Of a DNA stretch of 9,781 bases, positions 7,033-9,781 are shown piece after piece. This stretch comes from Limnohabitans sp. GTDB taxonomy: Bacteria; Pseudomonadota; Gammaproteobacteria; Burkholderiales; Burkholderiaceae_C. A model generated the notes under the pieces. That model saw nothing but the letters and a program-made list of their open reading frames with translations, was not told where the DNA came from and made no database searches. The position numbers and the translations under genes are program-made. The stretch spans positions 1-9,781 of the forward strand of contig JAKFXJ010000076.1 in assembly GCA_021731425.1 (NCBI GenBank), written 5' to 3'. The number at the start of each line of letters is the position of its first letter. The first letter of the stretch is position 1.

Positions 7033-8040
7033 ATGACCATCAAGTTGGGTATCAACGGATTCGGCCGCATCGGCCGTCTGGCCCTTCGCGCCGCCCTCAA
7101 ACACGGCTACGACGACATTCAAATCGTCGGCATCAACGACCCCAAACCTTCGGACTACTTGGCCTACATGCTCAAGTACGACAGCGTGCACGGCCGCTTT
7201 GATGGCACGGTGGACTTCACCGAAGACACCCTGATCGTTAACGGCAAGAAGATCAAGCTCTCCCACGAGCGCGACGCGCACAACCTGCGCTGGGGCGAGA
7301 TGGGCGTTCACACCGTGCTGGAATGCACCGGCCACTACCTGACCGAGCCCACCAGCCAAATGCACATCGTGGCGGGCGCCAAAAAGGTCGTCATCTCAGC
7401 CCCGTCCAAAGACAGCATCCCGATGTTCGTCTATGGCGTCAACCATAAAAAATATGCGGGCGAGGCCATCATCTCCAACGCTTCATGCACCACCAACTGC
7501 CTTGCCCCCGTGGTCAAGGTGCTCAATGACAAATGGGGCATCAAGCGCGGCCTGATGACCACCGTGCATGCGGCCACTGCCAGCCAAATGACGGTGGACG
7601 GCTCGTCCCGCAAAGATTGGCGCGGCGGTCGCGGCATCCTCGAAAACATCATCCCCAGCAGCACCGGTGCGGCCAAGGCCGTGGGCGTGGTGATCCCCGA
7701 GATCAAGGGCAAGATCACCGGCATGGCTTTCCGCGTGCCCACGTCGGATGTGTCGGTCATTGACTTGACGGTTGAGTTGAACAGTGACGCCAGCTACGCC
7801 GACATCTGCGCCGAAATGAAAGCGCAAAGCGAAGGGGCCCTGAAAGGCATCTTGGGCTATACCGACGAGAAAGTCGTCTCCACCGACTTCCGTGGCGAGT
7901 CCTGCGCCAGCGTGTTCGACGCGACCGCAGGCATTGCGCTGGACAAGAGCTTCGTCAAGATCGTCGCCTGGTACGACAACGAATGGGGCTACGCCAAGCA
8001 GTGCTTGGAGATGGTGCGGGTGGTGGCCAAGAAGAAGTGA
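7033..8040 (+). CDS. gap: Glyceraldehyde-3-phosphate dehydrogenase, NAD-type
   Basis: This cytoplasmic enzyme converts glyceraldehyde 3-phosphate, phosphate and NAD+ to 1,3-bisphosphoglycerate in glycolysis and runs in reverse in gluconeogenesis. The 335-residue product has the Rossmann start [10 protein letters not shown] (6-15), the acidic residue Asp36 in [10 protein letters not shown] that favours NAD over NADP, the active-site SNASCTTNC with nucleophile Cys152, the catalytic His179 in TTVHAAT, the phosphate-site segment [10 protein letters not shown], and the C-terminal WYDNEWGY. Its sequence is close to the E. coli GapA type throughout. One small oddity is VDGSS at 188-192, where VDGPS is usual. 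ATG 7033 is preceded by a weak AAGG at 7021-7024. It may be cotranscribed with tkt or driven from its own AT-rich upstream region. The next gene is convergent, so gap ends the plus-strand series. Confidence 0.98.
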   Translation: MTIKLGINGFGRIGRLALRAALKHGYDDIQIVGINDPKPSDYLAYMLKYDSVHGRFDGTVDFTEDTLIVNGKKIKLSHERDAHNLRWGEMGVHTVLECTGHYLTEPTSQMHIVAGAKKVVISAPSKDSIPMFVYGVNHKKYAGEAIISNASCTTNCLAPVVKVLNDKWGIKRGLMTTVHAATASQMTVDGSSRKDWRGGRGILENIIPSSTGAAKAVGVVIPEIKGKITGMAFRVPTSDVSVIDLTVELNSDASYADICAEMKAQSEGALKGILGYTDEKVVSTDFRGESCASVFDATAGIALDKSFVKIVAWYDNEWGYAKQCLEMVRVVAKKK

Positions 8041-8052
8041 TCTGAATGGGCA

Positions 8053-8132
8053 GGCAGCGCCAGGGCTCCTCGCAGGGGCTCAGAGGCGCTTCGCTTTGCC
8101 ACATCGCCCCTGCGGGGAGCCCTGCCGCTGCC
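8053..8132. repeat. Long imperfect inverted repeat (27-nt arms) in the gap-hutG intergenic region
   Basis: The left arm at 8053-8079 and right arm at 8106-8132 are complementary at 25 of 27 positions. One exception (8070 with 8115) can form a T-G wobble, and the other (8060 with 8125) is a C-C mismatch. The loop is 26 nt (8080-8105). As RNA it would be a very stable hairpin starting 13 nt after the gap stop. No coding function is visible in it. It resembles REP-like or small non-coding palindromic repeats in form, but a single copy in this window cannot show whether it is dispersed. Confidence 0.75.
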
Positions 8133-8145
8133 ATAGGGCATCGCT

Positions 8146-8167
8146 CAAAGCGCCTTCGGGCGCTTTG
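8146..8167 (+). terminator. UUCG-tetraloop hairpin, probable gap terminator
   Basis: CAAAGCGCC (8146-8154), TTCG and GGCGCTTTG (8159-8167) make a perfect 9-bp stem closed by C(UUCG)G, an exceptionally stable tetraloop. The loop has this form only in plus-strand RNA, so it best serves gap transcripts. Only three Ts lie at the 3' side, inside the stem, so termination efficiency is uncertain. Confidence 0.6.
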
Positions 8168-8187
8168 CTCATGGGGAAACCCAATGC

Positions 8188-8216
8188 AAAAATATTCAGC
8201 CAACCCACGAATGGCT
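8188..8216 (-). terminator. Small minus-strand terminator candidate after hutG
   Basis: On the minus strand, AGCCA (8216-8212) and TGGCT (8202-8198) can pair with a 9-nt loop. They are followed by GAATATTTTT, a T-rich tract ending at 8188. The hairpin overlaps the hutG stop codon. The stem is short (5 bp), so this is only a candidate, but the T tract is in the right place for ending the hutFG transcript. Confidence 0.4.
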
Positions 8217-9052
8217 CAGCTGAGGCGAGCCTGATGCCCTTGCGTCTCCACAAAGGCCAACACCGCCTCCAGCATCAGGCGCACATGCGGCTTCACACCC
8301 GCTGCCACCTCAGGCAAATAGTCAAACGGCCAGCTTTCCTGCATGTAGCTGCACTGGGTCATTTCCAGCTGCACGGCGTGGATGCCTTGTGCTGGATTGC
8401 CATGCTGGCGCGTGATGTGCCCACCCTTGAAGCGGCCATTGAGCACCGCTGTGTAGCCCGGGGCTGACTGGCCAATGGCCAGCAGTTGCTCGGCCAATAC
8501 CGGGTCGCAGCTGGCCCCGTTGGCGGTGCCCAGGTTCAGGTCGGTCAGACGACCTTCAAAAAAGCGCGGCAGCACCGATCGGATCGAATGCGCATCCCAC
8601 AAGGCAGCCACGCCGTGCACTTCGCGCAGCCGCGCAAGCTCTTGCGCCAACTGCGAGTGGTAGGGCTGCCAAATGGCTTCGCGGCGCTCGGCAATTTCAG
8701 CCTCGCTCGGCACATCGGCCGTGTCTCGGTACAGCGGCTGGTCGTCGAACAAGTCCACAGGACACAAGCCCGTGACGCTTTGACCGGGGTACAGGCTGGT
8801 CCCGTCCGGCGGGCGGTTCAGGTCGATGACAAAGCGCGAATGCGTGGCCACCAGCACCGAGGCGCCCAAGGCATCGGCAAAGTCGTACAGGCGCTCCAGA
8901 TGCCAGTCGGTGTCGGGCACGCGCTGGGCTTCATCGGTCAGGCGTGCGGCCAATGCGGGCGGCACATGTGTGCCCACATGCGGCATCGAAATCAGCAATG
9001 GGCGTGTGCCTTGACGAAAGCGAAAAGGGGGCTCAGTGGTTTGAAAAGTCAT
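8216..9052 (-). CDS. hutG: N-formylglutamate deformylase (N-formylglutamate amidohydrolase)
   Basis: This is predicted to hydrolyse N-formyl-L-glutamate to L-glutamate and formate, the last step of histidine degradation by the formylglutamate route. The 278-residue protein fits the N-formylglutamate amidohydrolase family along its length: [13 protein letters not shown] (19-31) with a likely metal-binding His, [13 protein letters not shown] (47-59), [12 protein letters not shown] (73-84), [10 protein letters not shown], and [16 protein letters not shown] followed by VQLEM near the C-terminus. ATG 9052 overlaps the hutF stop (ATGA on the minus strand), and a weak GAG-containing site precedes it, so translation is probably coupled to hutF. 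It is convergent with gap. I see no other hut genes or a HutC-type operator in the window; they may lie further right in the true genome. Confidence 0.94.
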   Translation of the reverse strand: MTFQTTEPPFRFRQGTRPLLISMPHVGTHVPPALAARLTDEAQRVPDTDWHLERLYDFADALGASVLVATHSRFVIDLNRPPDGTSLYPGQSVTGLCPVDLFDDQPLYRDTADVPSEAEIAERREAIWQPYHSQLAQELARLREVHGVAALWDAHSIRSVLPRFFEGRLTDLNLGTANGASCDPVLAEQLLAIGQSAPGYTAVLNGRFKGGHITRQHGNPAQGIHAVQLEMTQCSYMQESWPFDYLPEVAAGVKPHVRLMLEAVLAFVETQGHQARLS

Positions 9053-9675
9053 GGTGTGTTCTCAAGAAGTTGTCGACGTGCGGCCACCAAGCCGCTCAGG
9101 GCCGTGTCATGCAAGGCGTGGCGGCCCGATTGCACCAACACACGACCTGCCACCCACACCTGTTGCAGGGCCGATTGGCGGTGGCTCGCAAACACATGGG
9201 CCGACAGCATGGCCTCTGGCGTGGCCAGATCGCGCAGCAGTGGGTGCTGTGCGTCGAGCACCACCATGTCGGCCTGCTGACCCACAGCCAAGCCTGCCAC
9301 CGGACGCGCACTGGCCTGTGCACCACCGGCCACGGCTTGCAAGGTCATGGATGTGGCCACCGAACGCTGCACCGCACTGGCCAGCACATTGCGTTGGCGC
9401 GTGGCCAGGCGCTGGCTGTATTCGAGCAGCATCAGTTCTTCGGCAGCGTTGACACAAGCATGACTGTCCGAGCCCACCCCCCAGCGCCCACCGGCTTGCA
9501 ACCAGGTGGGGGCATCAAAAATGCCATCACCCAAATTTGCTTCGGTGCTGGGGCACAGGCCCGCGACCGCGCCCGAGCGGGCGGCGCTGGCGCTTTCTGT
9601 GGCGCTCATGTGGGTGGCGTGTACCAAGCACCAGCGGGCATCGACCGCAGCGTGATCGAGCAGCCACTGCACTGG
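9049..9675 (-). CDS. hutF: Formimidoylglutamate deiminase HutF, C-terminal half (broken at the right)
   Basis: HutF converts N-formimino-L-glutamate to N-formyl-L-glutamate and ammonia, feeding HutG. The visible 208 codons correspond to the C-terminal half of this amidohydrolase-superfamily enzyme: [20 protein letters not shown] leading into a HATH motif (9610-9621), [15 protein letters not shown] with its conserved Glu (9541-9543), and [16 protein letters not shown] with the metal/catalytic Asp (9466-9468) and following His. The C-terminal beta segment ([11 protein letters not shown], then [14 protein letters not shown]) is complete. The N-terminal half, including the usual HxH metal ligands and the HIHIAEQ-type segment, should lie to the right. 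Instead, the frame beyond about 9675 is Arg/Gln-rich and unlike HutF, and the opposite strand is coding there. The break is probably not a natural end of the gene. Confidence 0.9.
   Translation of the reverse strand, partial: PVQWLLDHAAVDARWCLVHATHMSATESASAARSGAVAGLCPSTEANLGDGIFDAPTWLQAGGRWGVGSDSHACVNAAEELMLLEYSQRLATRQRNVLASAVQRSVATSMTLQAVAGGAQASARPVAGLAVGQQADMVVLDAQHPLLRDLATPEAMLSAHVFASHRQSALQQVWVAGRVLVQSGRHALHDTALSGLVAARRQLLENTP
9655..9675. other. Junction between hutF and the enolase-superfamily fragment
   Basis: These 21 bases make sense in both partners: on the minus strand they encode PVQWLLD of HutF, and on the plus strand IEQPLHW of the enolase-type protein. Left of it only HutF is recognisable, right of it only the enolase-type protein. 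Shared sequence at a join between two oppositely oriented, truncated genes is the mark of a chimeric join by microhomology or by an assembler's shared k-mer. Confidence 0.65.
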
Positions 9676-9781
9676 GACGATCTGGTCGAGCACGCCCGGC
9701 TGGCACCGCTGCTCACCACGCCGCTCTGTCTGGACGAGTCGCTCACCTCGCCGGCGCGGGTGACTGCCGCCCTCGATCTGG
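9655..9781 (+). CDS. Enolase-superfamily fragment (MenC / N-succinylamino-acid racemase type), both ends missing
   Basis: From 9655 the plus strand reads [20 protein letters not shown], then [20 protein letters not shown] and DL up to the window end. This matches the barrel region of o-succinylbenzoate synthase/N-succinylamino-acid racemase proteins: the Glu of IEQP and the Asp of LDES are two of the three metal ligands of the enolase superfamily, with normal spacing. The upstream part of such a gene (substrate-capping domain, KxK motif) is absent, because the bases to the left belong to hutF on the other strand. MenC-type proteins are common in actinobacteria, firmicutes and deinococci. They are not expected next to hut genes in ubiquinone-using betaproteobacteria. 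The GAG/CTC/CTG-rich codons also differ somewhat from the neighbouring genes. I read it as foreign sequence joined at the right end. Exact boundaries are unknown. Confidence 0.72.
   Translation, partial: MEQPLHWDDLVEHARLAPLLTTPLCLDESLTSPARVTAALDL

Noticed and set aside
1..9781. CRISPR arrays, tRNA/rRNA genes, insertion sequences, phage or defence genes
   Set aside because: No direct repeat arrays, tRNA-like cloverleafs, transposase motifs or defence-family motifs were seen on either strand. Nearly all the sequence is accounted for by housekeeping genes.

Overview
The window looks like a chromosomal housekeeping stretch from a GC-rich betaproteobacterium, most likely Burkholderiales and Comamonadaceae-like (Limnohabitans or Rhodoferax type). 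I base this on base composition, on strong G/C third positions mixed with TTG and CAA codons, and on the families and gene order seen. The genus is an inference that I could not test by search.

Layout from left to right. (1) Positions 1-1527, minus: dacB, a periplasmic PBP4-type D-Ala-D-Ala carboxypeptidase/endopeptidase, nearly complete but running off the left edge. (2) Positions 1594-4815, plus: a tightly packed, probably translationally coupled run of an EamA/DMT membrane transporter, tsaB (tRNA t6A synthesis), rimI (ribosomal protein S18 acetyltransferase) and a family-4-like uracil-DNA glycosylase. Start and stop codons overlap at the first two junctions, and possibly at the third. (3) Positions 4867-6897 and 7033-8040, plus: tkt (transketolase) and gap (glyceraldehyde-3-phosphate dehydrogenase), linked through the shared metabolite glyceraldehyde 3-phosphate. 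Each appears to have its own upstream region. (4) Positions 8041-8215: a gap between convergent genes that holds a long imperfect hairpin, a UUCG-loop hairpin and a small minus-strand terminator candidate. (5) Positions 8216 to about 9675, minus: hutG and the C-terminal half of hutF, the two last steps of histidine degradation by the formylglutamate route. They overlap by 4 bp.

The most striking irregularity is at the right end. HutF homology stops abruptly near 9675. From about 9655 to the last base, the opposite strand instead encodes a clean piece of a MenC/N-succinylamino-acid-racemase-type enolase-superfamily protein. The two share about 21 bp that make sense in both genes on opposite strands. 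This looks like a chimeric join, most likely an assembly artefact at a contig end. The other points worth a second look are a lost motif-B histidine in the glycosylase, a perfect 12-bp palindrome before gap, and the long inverted repeat after gap. I saw no phage, CRISPR, insertion sequence, tRNA or rRNA, and nothing that supports a new multi-gene system.
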